A DNA stretch of 64,000 nucleotides from Microbacterium rhizosphaerae (GTDB lineage Bacteria; Actinomycetota; Actinomycetes; Actinomycetales; Microbacteriaceae): the NCBI RefSeq assembly GCF_034120055.1, contig NZ_CP139368.1:3410001-3474000 (forward strand), read 5' to 3'. Numbering within the stretch: the first letter of the stretch is position 1; each line of letters opens with the position of its first letter. The notes under the pieces were generated by a model. That model searched no databases. It saw nothing but the letters and a program-made list of their open reading frames with translations, and had not been told where the DNA came from. Positions 1-8,265 of the stretch are shown here, piece by piece. Both the position numbers and the translations under genes were made by a program.

Positions 1-544
1 GATCGAGTCGCGCCGCGGCGCTCACGAGCGGGGCGATGGCCTGCCGGCCGAGCGCTCCGACCTGCAGCTCGAGCCACGGTGCGTTGAGGATGACGGCCTC
101 CGCGGCACCGCGATGGCGGTCGGCCCACAGCGCGAGGATGAGCCCGCCGGTCGAGTGGCCCTGCAGGATCAGGCGGCGGCCCGGGCCGATGACATCGAGC
201 GCGGCCGCGATGTCGGCGTCGTACGCGGTCAGGGTGTCGATGTCGCCCGGGGTCTGGCCCGCCCGCAGACTGCGGCCGTACTTGCGCAGGTCGAGCGCGT
301 GGAAGCGGGCGCCCAGCCCCGTCCAGAAGCGCGCGACGGCCGTCTGGAAGAAGTAGTCGGACCACCCGTGCACGTAGAGCACGTCGACTCCGGCGAGCGG
401 TCCCGTGAGGTCGCGCACGAGACTCGGGCGCGAGCGGACGATCGTCGCGACGACGGGCCCTTCGTCGTCCGTGCCGAGATCGAGCGTGCGCTGCTCGAAC
501 GGGGGGCCGAGGATGTCGGCATCCCATCCGCTCCGCGTGCTCAC
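1..544 (-). CDS. alpha/beta hydrolase (3' end cut by window)
   Basis: Reading the minus strand from a GTG at 544 gives an alpha/beta hydrolase of the serine-aminopeptidase/lysophospholipase type. The segment VDVLYVHGWSDYF forms the first strand and oxyanion region, and LILQGHSTGG is the nucleophile elbow with the catalytic serine. The Asp and His of the triad would lie beyond the window edge, so the gene is incomplete and its substrate cannot be given. The GTG start is preceded by TAGTTT and a 6-nt spacer, the leaderless-promoter pattern seen throughout this window, and no Shine-Dalgarno is visible. MenH, the one menaquinone enzyme missing here, is also an alpha/beta hydrolase, but nothing in this sequence specifically points to MenH. 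Confidence 0.8.
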   Translation of the reverse strand, partial: MSTRSGWDADILGPPFEQRTLDLGTDDEGPVVATIVRSRPSLVRDLTGPLAGVDVLYVHGWSDYFFQTAVARFWTGLGARFHALDLRKYGRSLRAGQTPGDIDTLTAYDADIAAALDVIGPGRRLILQGHSTGGLILALWADRHRGAAEAVILNAPWLELQVGALGRQAIAPLVSAAARLD

Positions 545-618
545 GACACGAAACTACCGGGCAGCCGCCTTCGCGCGCCCGCGCTCGACGCACGCCGTAC
601 GTGCTGCGGCTTCGGGAT

Positions 619-1992
619 CTACTGCGCCCGGGACGCGTCGAGCATGTCCTGGCGGGGGACGACCTTGATGCGAGCCCGCTCCTCGGCGGCGCCGAGCGCC
701 ATCTCGTGGCTGTCGAGGCGGTGCCAGCCCTCGAGGTCGGTCCACTCGATGCCGCGGGACTCGAGCAGGGCGGGGATGCTGGCCTCCGACGGGTCCTCCG
801 GGTCCCACCAGGTGCCCTGGCCGTTGATCAGGTGGCGGATCGTCTCCATGGCGTCCGACTTGGTGTGGCCGATCAGGCCCACCGGGCCGCGCTTGATCCA
901 GCCCGTCGCGTACACCCCGGGCACCCGCTGGTTGGAATCCTTGTGCAGCACCTGGCCCTCACGGTTCGGGATGACCCCGTGGCGCTTGTCGAAGGGCACG
1001 CCGGGTAGGGGCGAGCCGAAGTAGCCGACCGCGCGGTACAGCGCCTGGACCTCGACCTCGCGCAGCTCGCCGGTGCCCTCGACACCGCCCTCGCCGTCGG
1101 GACGCGTGCGCTCGTAGACGAGCGCGCTGACGCGGCCCGTGTCATCCGTCTTGACCTCGACGGGCTTCGCGTAGAAGTGCAGGTGAAGACGGCGGGATGC
1201 CTCGCCCCCCGCGTTGTTCACGCTCGGCCGTCGGCGCCACGACTGCAGCACGCGGTCGATCACCATGACCTGCTTGTTGCTGGCGATGGCCGCGCGGGCC
1301 GCATCGTCGTAGACGAAGTCCTCGTCGTACACGACCATGTCGACGTCGCGCAGCTCGCCGAGCTCGCGCAGCTCGAGCGGCGTGAACTTGACGTTGGCCG
1401 GGCCGCGGCGGCCGAAGACGTGCACGTCGGTGACGGCGCTGGACGCGAGGCCCTCGTAGACGTTGGCGGGGATCTCGGTCGCGAGCAGATCGTCGGCGTG
1501 CTTGGCGAGCATGCGGGCGACATCGAGGGCGACGTTGCCGTTGCCGACGACGGCGACGGATGCGGCATCCAGCGGCCACTCGCGCGGGAAGTCCGGGTGT
1601 CCGTCGTACCAGCTGACGAAGTCGGCCGCGCCGTACGACGCCTTGGCACCGATGCCCGGGATCGCGAGGTCGGCGTCGCGGATCGCGCCGGTCGCGAAGA
1701 TGACGGCGTTGTAGTGGCGCTTCAGGTCGTCGAGCGTGATGTCCGTGCCGAAGCGCACGTTGCCGAAGATGCGGATGTCACCGCGGTCGAGCACCTCGCG
1801 CAGGGCCGTGATGATGCCCTTGATGCGCGGGTGGTCGGGCGCGACACCGTAGCGGACCAGTCCGTACGGTGCGGGGAGCTGGTCGAACAGGTCGATCGAG
1901 ACGTCGAACTTGCGCTCGGCCTTGAGCAGGATGTCTGCGGCGTAGATGCCGGCGGGGCCTGCCCCGACGATCGCGAGTCTGAGCTTGGTCAT
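619..1992 (-). CDS. fprA: FprA-type ferredoxin/adrenodoxin--NADP+ reductase
   Basis: A 457-residue flavoprotein that should pass electrons between NADPH and a ferredoxin in the cytoplasm. The FAD site is VGAGPAGIYAAD (residues 9-20), followed by APDHPRIKG, a hallmark of the adrenodoxin-reductase/FprA family. The NADP site is VVGNGNVALDVAR (148-160), and VFGRRGP near residue 190 supplies the phosphate-binding arginines. The C-terminal TGWIKRGPVGLIGHT closes over the flavin. Length and motif order fit the family well. The ATG is preceded by AAAGGA at a 5-nt spacing, so this gene uses ordinary Shine-Dalgarno initiation, unlike many neighbours. The physiological ferredoxin partner is not in the window. 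Confidence 0.92.
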   Translation of the reverse strand: MTKLRLAIVGAGPAGIYAADILLKAERKFDVSIDLFDQLPAPYGLVRYGVAPDHPRIKGIITALREVLDRGDIRIFGNVRFGTDITLDDLKRHYNAVIFATGAIRDADLAIPGIGAKASYGAADFVSWYDGHPDFPREWPLDAASVAVVGNGNVALDVARMLAKHADDLLATEIPANVYEGLASSAVTDVHVFGRRGPANVKFTPLELRELGELRDVDMVVYDEDFVYDDAARAAIASNKQVMVIDRVLQSWRRRPSVNNAGGEASRRLHLHFYAKPVEVKTDDTGRVSALVYERTRPDGEGGVEGTGELREVEVQALYRAVGYFGSPLPGVPFDKRHGVIPNREGQVLHKDSNQRVPGVYATGWIKRGPVGLIGHTKSDAMETIRHLINGQGTWWDPEDPSEASIPALLESRGIEWTDLEGWHRLDSHEMALGAAEERARIKVVPRQDMLDASRAQ

Positions 1993-2025
1993 GGATTCCT
2001 TTCGGTTCCCGGTTGCCGTGCTCGT

Positions 2026-2062
2026 CGAGGGGCGGTGCGACGCGTCGACGGGCTCAGCGACC
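2026..2062. repeat. degenerate copy of the dispersed palindromic repeat (family B)
   Basis: The gap between fprA and the polyprenyl synthase gene contains GTCGAGGGGCGGTGCGACG followed by GTCGACGGGCTCAGCGACC. This closely resembles the unit repeated in tandem at 14671-14850 and the copies inside metH. It is imperfect, so it may be an old or decayed copy. No terminator with a T tract is seen in this 75-bp gap. Confidence 0.5.
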
Positions 2063-2067
2063 GGTCC

Positions 2068-3129
2068 TCAACTGGAGCGGTCAGCGACGGCTTGGGCGAA
2101 CAGGGACAGAGCCTCGCGCACGGGCCCGTCGGGCAGCGGCGCGATGGCGTCGACGGCGCGCTGGGACCAGGTGTGGGCGAGCGCGAGCGTCGCAGCGGTG
2201 GCCTCGTCGTCGCGCAGGGCGATCAGGTCGGCGTCGAGGATCGCCGTGTCGGCGCCCTCGGCGATGCGGGCGACGCCCTCGTCGATGCGGGCGCGCAGAC
2301 CGGTGGCCGCGTCGTCCGTCCGCTGCGACAGCAGCAGGTACGGCATCGTCGGAACGCCGGCGCGGAGGTCGGTGCCGGGGACTTTTCCGGTCTCGTCGGC
2401 GTCGCTCGAGAGGTCGATGACGTCGTCGATCAGCTGGAAGGCGATGCCGGCGGCCTCGCCGAACTCGAGCATCGGCTGCTCGAACTGCTCCGGTCCGTTC
2501 CCGAAGAGCACGCCCGCCTGGGCGGCCGCGGCGATGAGCGACCCGGTCTTGTCGGAGAGCACCCGGATGTAGAACTCGACCGGGTCGTCGCCGTCCTGCG
2601 GACCCACGGTCTCGTGCATCTGACCGAGCACGAGCCGCTCGAACGTGTCGGCCTGCAGCTGGATCGCGCGGTCGCCGTGGCGCGCCATGATCTGGCTCGC
2701 GCGCGAGAAGAGCAGGTCGCCCGTCAGGATCGCGACGCTGTTGCCCCACACCTCGTGAGCGCTCGGAACACCACGGCGCACGTCGGCGCCGTCCATCACG
2801 TCGTCGTGATAGAGCGATCCGAGGTGCGTGAGCTCCAGGGCGGTGGCGCCTTCGATCACGGAATCCGTCGGTCCCTCGCCGAGCAGCGACGCGAGGATCG
2901 CGAGCATGGGCCGCACGCGCTTGCCGCCCGCCTCGTACAGATAGCGGCTCGTGGCGTCGGCCAGCGGGTCGGCGATGCGCAGTTCGGAGGCCAGCTGCAC
3001 CTCCACGCGCGCCAGAGCCGCTTCGACCGTCTTCAGCAGGCGCCGCGACCGCACGCCCGCGAAGACGCGGTCGGAGAGCCCCAGGCGGCCGGCGATATGC
3101 GAGCCGGGCAGGGCAGGGCGCGGAGTCAC
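2068..3129 (-). CDS. polyprenyl diphosphate synthase (menaquinone side chain)
   Basis: A 353-residue trans-prenyltransferase that elongates allylic diphosphates with isopentenyl diphosphate. GGKRVRP (68-74) binds IPP. The first Asp-rich motif is DDVMD (109-113) followed by RRG, and the second is LIDDVID (233-239). It sits directly after menG, so it most likely makes the side chain that MenA attaches to DHNA. Chain length cannot be read safely from the sequence. The start is GTG at 3129. The preceding TAGGCT-GGAGGC-GTG places a -10-like hexamer six bases before the start, and the TAG of that hexamer is the menG stop codon. The GGAGG is too close to the start (1 nt) to act as a normal ribosome-binding site. 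Confidence 0.9.
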   Translation of the reverse strand: MTPRPALPGSHIAGRLGLSDRVFAGVRSRRLLKTVEAALARVEVQLASELRIADPLADATSRYLYEAGGKRVRPMLAILASLLGEGPTDSVIEGATALELTHLGSLYHDDVMDGADVRRGVPSAHEVWGNSVAILTGDLLFSRASQIMARHGDRAIQLQADTFERLVLGQMHETVGPQDGDDPVEFYIRVLSDKTGSLIAAAAQAGVLFGNGPEQFEQPMLEFGEAAGIAFQLIDDVIDLSSDADETGKVPGTDLRAGVPTMPYLLLSQRTDDAATGLRARIDEGVARIAEGADTAILDADLIALRDDEATAATLALAHTWSQRAVDAIAPLPDGPVREALSLFAQAVADRSS

Positions 3130-3138
3130 GCCTCCAGC

Positions 3139-3888
3139 CTACCGATCGTGCTCCTGGGCGATCGCTTCTGAGACGGACCGCTTGACGGCACGATGCAGAG
3201 CGACGATGCCGAACGTCAGGTCGCGGTACGCGACATCCGTCCATCCCGCCTGCCGGATGCGCGCCATGAGCGGGCGCTGAGCGGGCCAGTCGCGGATCGA
3301 CTCGTTGAGATAGTCGTACGCCTCGGCGTTGGAGCTCACGACCTTCGCGACCACCGGGAGGACGCGGTCGTTGTAGAACGAGTACAGCGCCGCGAACACC
3401 GGCGACTGCGGGTGCGAGAACTCGCAGATGACGAGGCGTCCCCCGGGCTTCGTGACGCGCAGCATCTCCTCGAGCGCCTTCGCCGTGTCGACGACGTTGC
3501 GGAGTCCGAACGAGATCGTGACCGCGTCGAACTCGTCATCCGCGAAGGGCAGGTTGGTCGCATCCGCCTCCACGAACGAGAGATTCGGGATGCCGCCGTG
3601 CCTGCGCCGCCCCTCGGCGATCATGCCGGGCGAGAAGTCGCCGGCCACCACCTCGGCCCCGCTGCGGGCGAGCGCGACACTGGAGGCGCCGGTGCCCGCC
3701 GCGAGGTCGAGGATGCGCTCCCCGGCCTTCGGGGCGACCGCATCGCGCGTCGCGATGCGCCACAGGCGATCCTGTCCGAGGCTCAGGATGTCGTTCGTGC
3801 GGTCATAGCCCGCGGCGACCTCGTCGAACATGCCGCTCACGCGCTTCGGGTCCTTGTGCAGGTCTGCGCGGTTCGGCTCGGGGGTCAC
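3139..3888 (-). CDS. menG: demethylmenaquinone methyltransferase
   Basis: A 249-residue SAM-dependent methyltransferase of the UbiE/MenG family, catalysing the last step of menaquinone synthesis. [19 protein letters not shown] near the N-terminus and [20 protein letters not shown] in the middle are family signatures. The SAM-binding motif I is [10 protein letters not shown] (60-69). The GTG start at 3888 follows TAGACT-CGAACG with no Shine-Dalgarno, suggesting a leaderless transcript. The downstream polyprenyl synthase begins 9 nt after the menG stop, so the two may also be partly co-transcribed. Confidence 0.94.
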   Translation of the reverse strand: MTPEPNRADLHKDPKRVSGMFDEVAAGYDRTNDILSLGQDRLWRIATRDAVAPKAGERILDLAAGTGASSVALARSGAEVVAGDFSPGMIAEGRRRHGGIPNLSFVEADATNLPFADDEFDAVTISFGLRNVVDTAKALEEMLRVTKPGGRLVICEFSHPQSPVFAALYSFYNDRVLPVVAKVVSSNAEAYDYLNESIRDWPAQRPLMARIRQAGWTDVAYRDLTFGIVALHRAVKRSVSEAIAQEHDR

Positions 3889-3897
3889 CGTTCGAGT

Positions 3898-4590
3898 CTA
3901 TTCACCGGGGTGGCGCGGGGGCTGGACGGTCGCCCAGCCGCGGCCGGAGCCCCAGACCGAGTAGAGCCCGGTGATGATGGACTCGACACCCAGGCGGAAG
4001 AGGGCGTCGCCCGGGCGCTCGCCCAGATCGTCGACGGATGCCGCGAATGCGGCGTAGGTGCGCGCCAGCAGCGGCTCCTGCGCGGAGCTGCGCGGCGCGT
4101 AGACGTCGTCGGGCGACGGCGAGTCGAGCGCGGCCCCGAAGATGTACGTCTCGAGGACGCTCATCGAGGCGATGATGCTCTCCTCGGGCCAGCCTGCGGC
4201 CGCGTATCCCGCGATCACCCGCTGGTACATGAGGGAGGTGTGCGGGGTCTGCGCGAGCGGCACCTCGACGATGACCGGTACGAGCTCCGGGTGCTCGCGC
4301 AGCCGGCGCAGGTAGCTCCACGCCCAGCGCGCGAGCGCCTCCCGCAGCGGGAGCGTGCCGAAGCCCGACGTGTCGAGGCCCGCCGCGAAGCGTTCCTGCA
4401 CCGCCGCCAGGACCGCCGCGCGCGAGGGCACGTGGTGGTACAGGGCACTGGGCGCGACGCCGAGTCGGGCCGCGATCGCACGCATGGTCAGGCCGCGTGC
4501 GCCGTCGCGACGCAGCACTGCGTACGCGGCATCCGTGATGCGCTCCGCATCCAGCACCGCCTCGCGCGGCCGCCCGCGTGGTCTGTCCAT
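3898..4590 (-). CDS. TetR/AcrR family transcriptional regulator
   Basis: A 230-residue repressor. The N-terminal helix-turn-helix spans roughly residues 15-57, with LTMRAIAARLGVAPSALYHH as its core. The C-terminal ligand domain resembles the TetR_C class. An in-frame ATG exists 36 nt upstream, but the start at 4590 is preferred because AGGA lies 5 nt before it and family members usually begin with a short MDRPRGRPR-like arm. It is divergent from the flavin amine oxidase at 4787, so that gene and its own are the likely targets. The convergent-side neighbour menG starts only 9 nt beyond its stop codon. Confidence 0.88.
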   Translation of the reverse strand: MDRPRGRPREAVLDAERITDAAYAVLRRDGARGLTMRAIAARLGVAPSALYHHVPSRAAVLAAVQERFAAGLDTSGFGTLPLREALARWAWSYLRRLREHPELVPVIVEVPLAQTPHTSLMYQRVIAGYAAAGWPEESIIASMSVLETYIFGAALDSPSPDDVYAPRSSAQEPLLARTYAAFAASVDDLGERPGDALFRLGVESIITGLYSVWGSGRGWATVQPPRHPGE

Positions 4591-4786
4591 GTCTGTCCTG
4601 AAAAATGAACACTGGATGCGCCGCATCCATCGATATTCCCCTCATTTTCGCGCAGAAATTGAACACGGGGGCGACTTCGTTCCGCCGAGCGATGCCCGCG
4701 TCCATACGATCGTCGGGCCGGACGGCGTGGATGCATCCGGTGGGGGCCCGGCGCATCGTCGCGTCGCCCGACCGAGGAGGACCATC
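4591..4786. promoter_or_regulatory. divergent regulatory region with 17-bp palindrome
   Basis: This 196-bp gap separates the TetR gene from the amine oxidase gene and must hold both promoters. At 4613-4629 lies the perfect palindrome TGGATGCG-C-CGCATCCA, just upstream of the TetR start, which would be a suitable dimer operator. Caution: GGATGC/GCATCC is a very common word in this DNA, so part of the symmetry may be chance. The segment 4601-4670 is noticeably more AT-rich than its surroundings (AAAAATGAAC, CATCGATATTCCC), as expected for a promoter. Confidence 0.45.
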
Positions 4787-6166
4787 GTGACGCCAGCTTC
4801 CGCACCCGTCGAGCTCGACCGGGATGTCGTCGTCATCGGAGCGGGCATCAGCGGCCTGGTGACCGCCCGCCGACTCGTGGAGGCCGGCCACACCGTCGCC
4901 GTGCTCGAGGCCCGCGATCGGGTCGGAGGGCGGACGTGGTCGCAGGAGATCGACGGATCGTTCTTCGAGATCGGCGGCCAGTGGGTGTCGAGCGACCAGG
5001 ACGCGCTCAAGGCGCTGCTCGCCGAGCTCGGCAAGGAGACGTTCCCCCGGTACCGCGACGGGAACTCGGTGTATGTCGCCCGCGACGGCGATCGCCGGGA
5101 GTTCCGGGGCGCGTTCCCCGTGGCTTCCTCGACCCTCGAGGAGATCGACCGGCTCGTGGCCGCGCTCGATGCGCTCGCCGCCGAGATGGATGTCGACGCG
5201 CCCTGGGCGCACCCGCGCGCGGGCGAGCTCGACTCCATCCAGTTCAGCTCCTGGCTCGCGTCGCTCTCGGACGACGAGGAGGCACGGCGGATCGTCGACC
5301 ACTACATCGCGGCCGGAATGCTGACCAAACGCTCACACACGTTCTCCGTCCTGCAGGCGATGCTCATGGTCGCCTCGGCCGAGACGTTCGAGAACCTGAT
5401 CGACGAAGGCATCCTGCTCGATGCGCGGGTCGTCGGCGGGATGCAGTCGGTGTCCGAGCAGATCGCCGCCGAGCTCGGGGATGCGGTCTTCCTGGGCGCT
5501 CCCGTGCGCCGGCTGTCGTGGGGCCCGTCATCCGTCGTGGCCCTCGCGGACGGTGTGACGGTGCGTGCGCGGTTCGCCGTCGTGGCGGTGCCGCCGCCCC
5601 TGTACTCGCGGATCTCGTACGAGCCCGCACTGCCGCGCCTGCGGCAGATCGCCCACCAGCACCAGTCGATGGGGCTCGTCATCAAGGCGCAAGCCGCGTA
5701 CGACCGCCCGTTCTGGCGCTCCGCCGGGCTGTCCGGGACGGGCTTCGCCTCGCACGAGGTCGTCTGCGAGGTGTACGACAACACGTCGCCGCACGAGGAG
5801 CGCGGGATGCTCGTGGGCTTCGTCGTCAGCGAGCGGGCCGAGGAGATGTGGGCCCTTCCCGCTGAGGACCGCAAGCGGGCGATCCTGGAGTCTTTCGCCG
5901 CGTACTTCGGTCCGGAGGCGCTGGCCCCGGCGGCGTTCCTCCTGGCGGACTGGGGCAGCGAGGAGTGGACCCGCGGCGCGTACGCCTCGAGCTACGAGCT
6001 CGGCGGGCTCAGCCGCTGGGGCCACGTGCAGAACGAGCCGGTCGGCCCGATCTACTTCGCAAGCTCCGACATCCAGGGGGCAGGCTACATGCACGTCGAC
6101 GGAGGCGTGCGCATCGGGGATGCCACGGCCACGCGCATCGCGGAGCGGCTGACCGCTGACGCTTGA
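4787..6166 (+). CDS. flavin monoamine oxidase family protein
   Basis: A 459-residue FAD-dependent amine oxidase. The dinucleotide-binding site is VVVIGAGISGLVTARRLVEAG near residue 12, followed by LEARDRVGGRTW, the family's flavin-contact motif. The C-terminal segment GPIYFASSDIQGAGYMHVDG matches the second flavin-binding motif. It should oxidise a primary or polyamine to an aldehyde with release of ammonia and peroxide, but the substrate is not deducible. The open frame extends far upstream. The GTG at 4787 is chosen because GAGGAGG lies 6 nt before it and the FAD motif follows at the usual distance. The divergent TetR gene probably controls it. Confidence 0.9.
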   Translation: MTPASAPVELDRDVVVIGAGISGLVTARRLVEAGHTVAVLEARDRVGGRTWSQEIDGSFFEIGGQWVSSDQDALKALLAELGKETFPRYRDGNSVYVARDGDRREFRGAFPVASSTLEEIDRLVAALDALAAEMDVDAPWAHPRAGELDSIQFSSWLASLSDDEEARRIVDHYIAAGMLTKRSHTFSVLQAMLMVASAETFENLIDEGILLDARVVGGMQSVSEQIAAELGDAVFLGAPVRRLSWGPSSVVALADGVTVRARFAVVAVPPPLYSRISYEPALPRLRQIAHQHQSMGLVIKAQAAYDRPFWRSAGLSGTGFASHEVVCEVYDNTSPHEERGMLVGFVVSERAEEMWALPAEDRKRAILESFAAYFGPEALAPAAFLLADWGSEEWTRGAYASSYELGGLSRWGHVQNEPVGPIYFASSDIQGAGYMHVDGGVRIGDATATRIAERLTADA

Positions 6167-6184
6167 CCCGCGCGCCGACAGCGG

Positions 6185-6222
6185 CGTTTCGACTCGCTTC
6201 GCTCGCTCAACGACCCGCAAGA
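6185..6222 (+). repeat. dispersed repeat family A, intergenic copy
   Basis: GTTTCGACTCGCTTCGCT followed by CGCTCAACGACCCGCAAG occupies the gap after the amine oxidase gene. The same sequence recurs three times in direct orientation and once inverted inside the ECF importer gene at 27852-28070. The remainder of the gap (6223-6277) shows nothing I can name. Confidence 0.75.
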
Positions 6223-6277
6223 GGTGAGTCGACGACCGGGGAAGGCCGGACCGACGTGAGGCGTGACGCGGATCGGG

Positions 6278-6907
6278 TCAGCGACGCGGGGACGACAGCG
6301 TCAGCACCACGGCGATCAGTCCCACACACGCCGCGGCCACGATGGCGAACAGCGCGGCGGTCGGCGCGTCGAAGACGCGCACGCCGCGCAGCGATGCCGA
6401 CGCGAACAGCACGGCGGCCAGCAAGGCCTGCGCCGGCACCTGGATGAGCACCCACCGCACGAGCGGCCGCCGCAGCACGCGCACCTGCATCCGGGACCGC
6501 CACGGCACGACCATCGTCAGCCCCCCGAGCACCTGCAGCAGGTGGACGATCGCCAACGTGGCGTACGGGCGCCAGTCCGCCGCATCCGCCGGACGCGCCA
6601 ACGGGGCGAGTCCGATGACGAGAGCGCACCCCCACGTGCCGAGCGAGCCGGGTGCGAACGCGCCGACCACCGCGAGCGCCACCGCGATCACGGCATACGG
6701 CGGGTCCATGAACGCGAACGCCGCGGCCGCGACGACGACGACCGCCGCACGCGGCACGACGCCGGAGACACTGCCGGCGACCAGGAAGCGACTGCGCAGC
6801 AGCGTCCCCCGCCGGCCCGCGAATCTCGACGCGGCCGAACCGCCATCCGAGGTGCCGGCCGCGGGCGCGGTCCCCGCGCCGGCGGCAACACCCTCCGACA
6901 CCGTCAT
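6278..6907 (-). CDS. multi-pass membrane protein of unknown function (DUF58-operon tail)
   Basis: A 209-residue protein that I do not recognise. After an Ala/Gly-rich cytoplasmic stretch of about 45 residues come roughly six hydrophobic segments, including AAVVVVAAAAFAFM, AVIAVALAVVGAF and ALFAIVAAACVGLIAVVLTL. It ends shortly after the last segment with SSPRR. The ATG at 6907 overlaps the DUF58 stop codon as ATGA, so translation is probably coupled. This overlap decides the start against an upstream in-frame ATG. Its place at the end of the MoxR/DUF58 operon suggests a membrane partner of that system, which is inference. Confidence 0.75.
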   Translation of the reverse strand: MTVSEGVAAGAGTAPAAGTSDGGSAASRFAGRRGTLLRSRFLVAGSVSGVVPRAAVVVVAAAAFAFMDPPYAVIAVALAVVGAFAPGSLGTWGCALVIGLAPLARPADAADWRPYATLAIVHLLQVLGGLTMVVPWRSRMQVRVLRRPLVRWVLIQVPAQALLAAVLFASASLRGVRVFDAPTAALFAIVAAACVGLIAVVLTLSSPRR

Positions 6908-8247
6908 CTCCGCCTCCGCATCCGCGCCATCGCGCGCAGCGCTGCGGCGCGCTCGGCTTCCGACGCATCCCACGCCAGCAGGTCCGCACCCATCCCCCGG
7001 ACGTCCGCGAGCCGGTCGTCGCGCTCTCCGAGGATCACGCGCGAGGCGGCCTGCATCTCACGGCGCATCCGCTCCGGCCGCAGGCGCGGCAGCGTGTCGA
7101 CGGCGAGCACTCGATGACCCGCGGCCCGCCAGAGCCCGACCAGGCGCACCGGCTCGTCGTCGAGGAAGGTCGAGAGGAGGACGACGAGTGCGCCGGGAGC
7201 GACCGTCGGGGTGCGCACCCGCGCGTAGCGCAGCTGAGCAGAGGCATGCACGATCGCCGCTCGCAGCCGCTCGCGGTGACGCGCGCCCGATCCGCGCGGC
7301 ACCGCTCCGCGCGCCCGGGAGAGCACCTGGAACGACACCTGGTCGGCCTGCGCGAGATACGCGGATGCGAGACTCCACGCCGCTTCGCGGGCGACATCCA
7401 TCGAGGTGGGGTACGGAGTCATCCGATCGCCGAGGATCCAGCCGTGGACCACCCCGTCGAGGTCGTCCCCGTCGTCGAGCACCAGCGCGACATCGAGGTC
7501 GGACGTCGCGAACGTCCGTCGCACGTAGAGGTCGCCGGGGCGCCGCGCCAGTCGCGCGGTCGCCTTCCAGTCGATCCGTCGCAGCCGATCGCCCGGCGCG
7601 TAGGGGTGGATGTCGCGGAACTCCCCGCCGTCACCCGCACGCGTCGCATCGTGCGCGCCGGTGAGCCCGCGCAACGCCGCCGGCAGTGGCAGGAACGGCA
7701 CGGGCACCGCCCGCGGCTGGATCACGCGACGGATGCGGACCCCCTCGGTCGGCTCGCCGATCCACACGGCGTCCGCGCCGACGGCCCGGACGCTCGCCGA
7801 CACGACGTCCAGCTCACCGGAGTGCCGGATCGGCACCCGCACCACGGCGGACGCTCCGGGCCCGGCGAACACCGCGCGGAGCGTCTCAGCCTCGCGCGCG
7901 ACCGCGGTCACGATGACGATCTCGGCATCCCGCGCGTCCACGTCGACACGGATGCGGGCCGCCGTCGGGTCCGCGGCATCCCGCGCCTGTTCGGTCAGGC
8001 CGATGTCGGGCGCGGCCTCCGGACGGCGACGGGCGAGCGACACCGCGACCGCGACGACCAGCACCATGCCGAAGACCACGACGTCGGCGCGACCGGCGAT
8101 CGCACCGACGGAGAAGAGGATCGTGCCCGCGCCGATTCCGACGCCGGGCGCCGGGGTCAGACCGCGGGGCTGCGGCCCGTGCCGGCGCCGCGGCGCGACG
8201 GGCGGCTGCGGCAGAGCCGCGTCGGCCTCCTCACCCCACCTGGTCAC
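6904..8247 (-). CDS. DUF58 domain-containing protein
   Basis: A 447-residue protein with two N-terminal hydrophobic segments (after about residue 27) followed by a soluble part. The DUF58 hallmark IHPYAPGDRLRRIDW lies around residues 215-230. It is followed by KATARLARRPGDLYVRRTF and, further on, a vWA-like fold (DLDVALVLDDGDDLDG). DUF58 proteins are usually encoded beside MoxR ATPases and are thought to be chaperoned substrates or partners, often linked to cell-envelope functions. The GTG start lies 18 nt after the moxR stop, and only a weak Shine-Dalgarno is visible. Confidence 0.88.
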   Translation of the reverse strand: MTRWGEEADAALPQPPVAPRRRHGPQPRGLTPAPGVGIGAGTILFSVGAIAGRADVVVFGMVLVVAVAVSLARRRPEAAPDIGLTEQARDAADPTAARIRVDVDARDAEIVIVTAVAREAETLRAVFAGPGASAVVRVPIRHSGELDVVSASVRAVGADAVWIGEPTEGVRIRRVIQPRAVPVPFLPLPAALRGLTGAHDATRAGDGGEFRDIHPYAPGDRLRRIDWKATARLARRPGDLYVRRTFATSDLDVALVLDDGDDLDGVVHGWILGDRMTPYPTSMDVAREAAWSLASAYLAQADQVSFQVLSRARGAVPRGSGARHRERLRAAIVHASAQLRYARVRTPTVAPGALVVLLSTFLDDEPVRLVGLWRAAGHRVLAVDTLPRLRPERMRREMQAASRVILGERDDRLADVRGMGADLLAWDASEAERAAALRAMARMRRRR

Positions 8248-8265
8248 TGCCGCCGCCGATCCCGC

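Noticed and set aside
1177..3171. Long plus-strand frames over fprA, the polyprenyl synthase and other genes
   Set aside because: They are shadows of minus-strand genes with recognised catalytic motifs, and lack motifs of their own.
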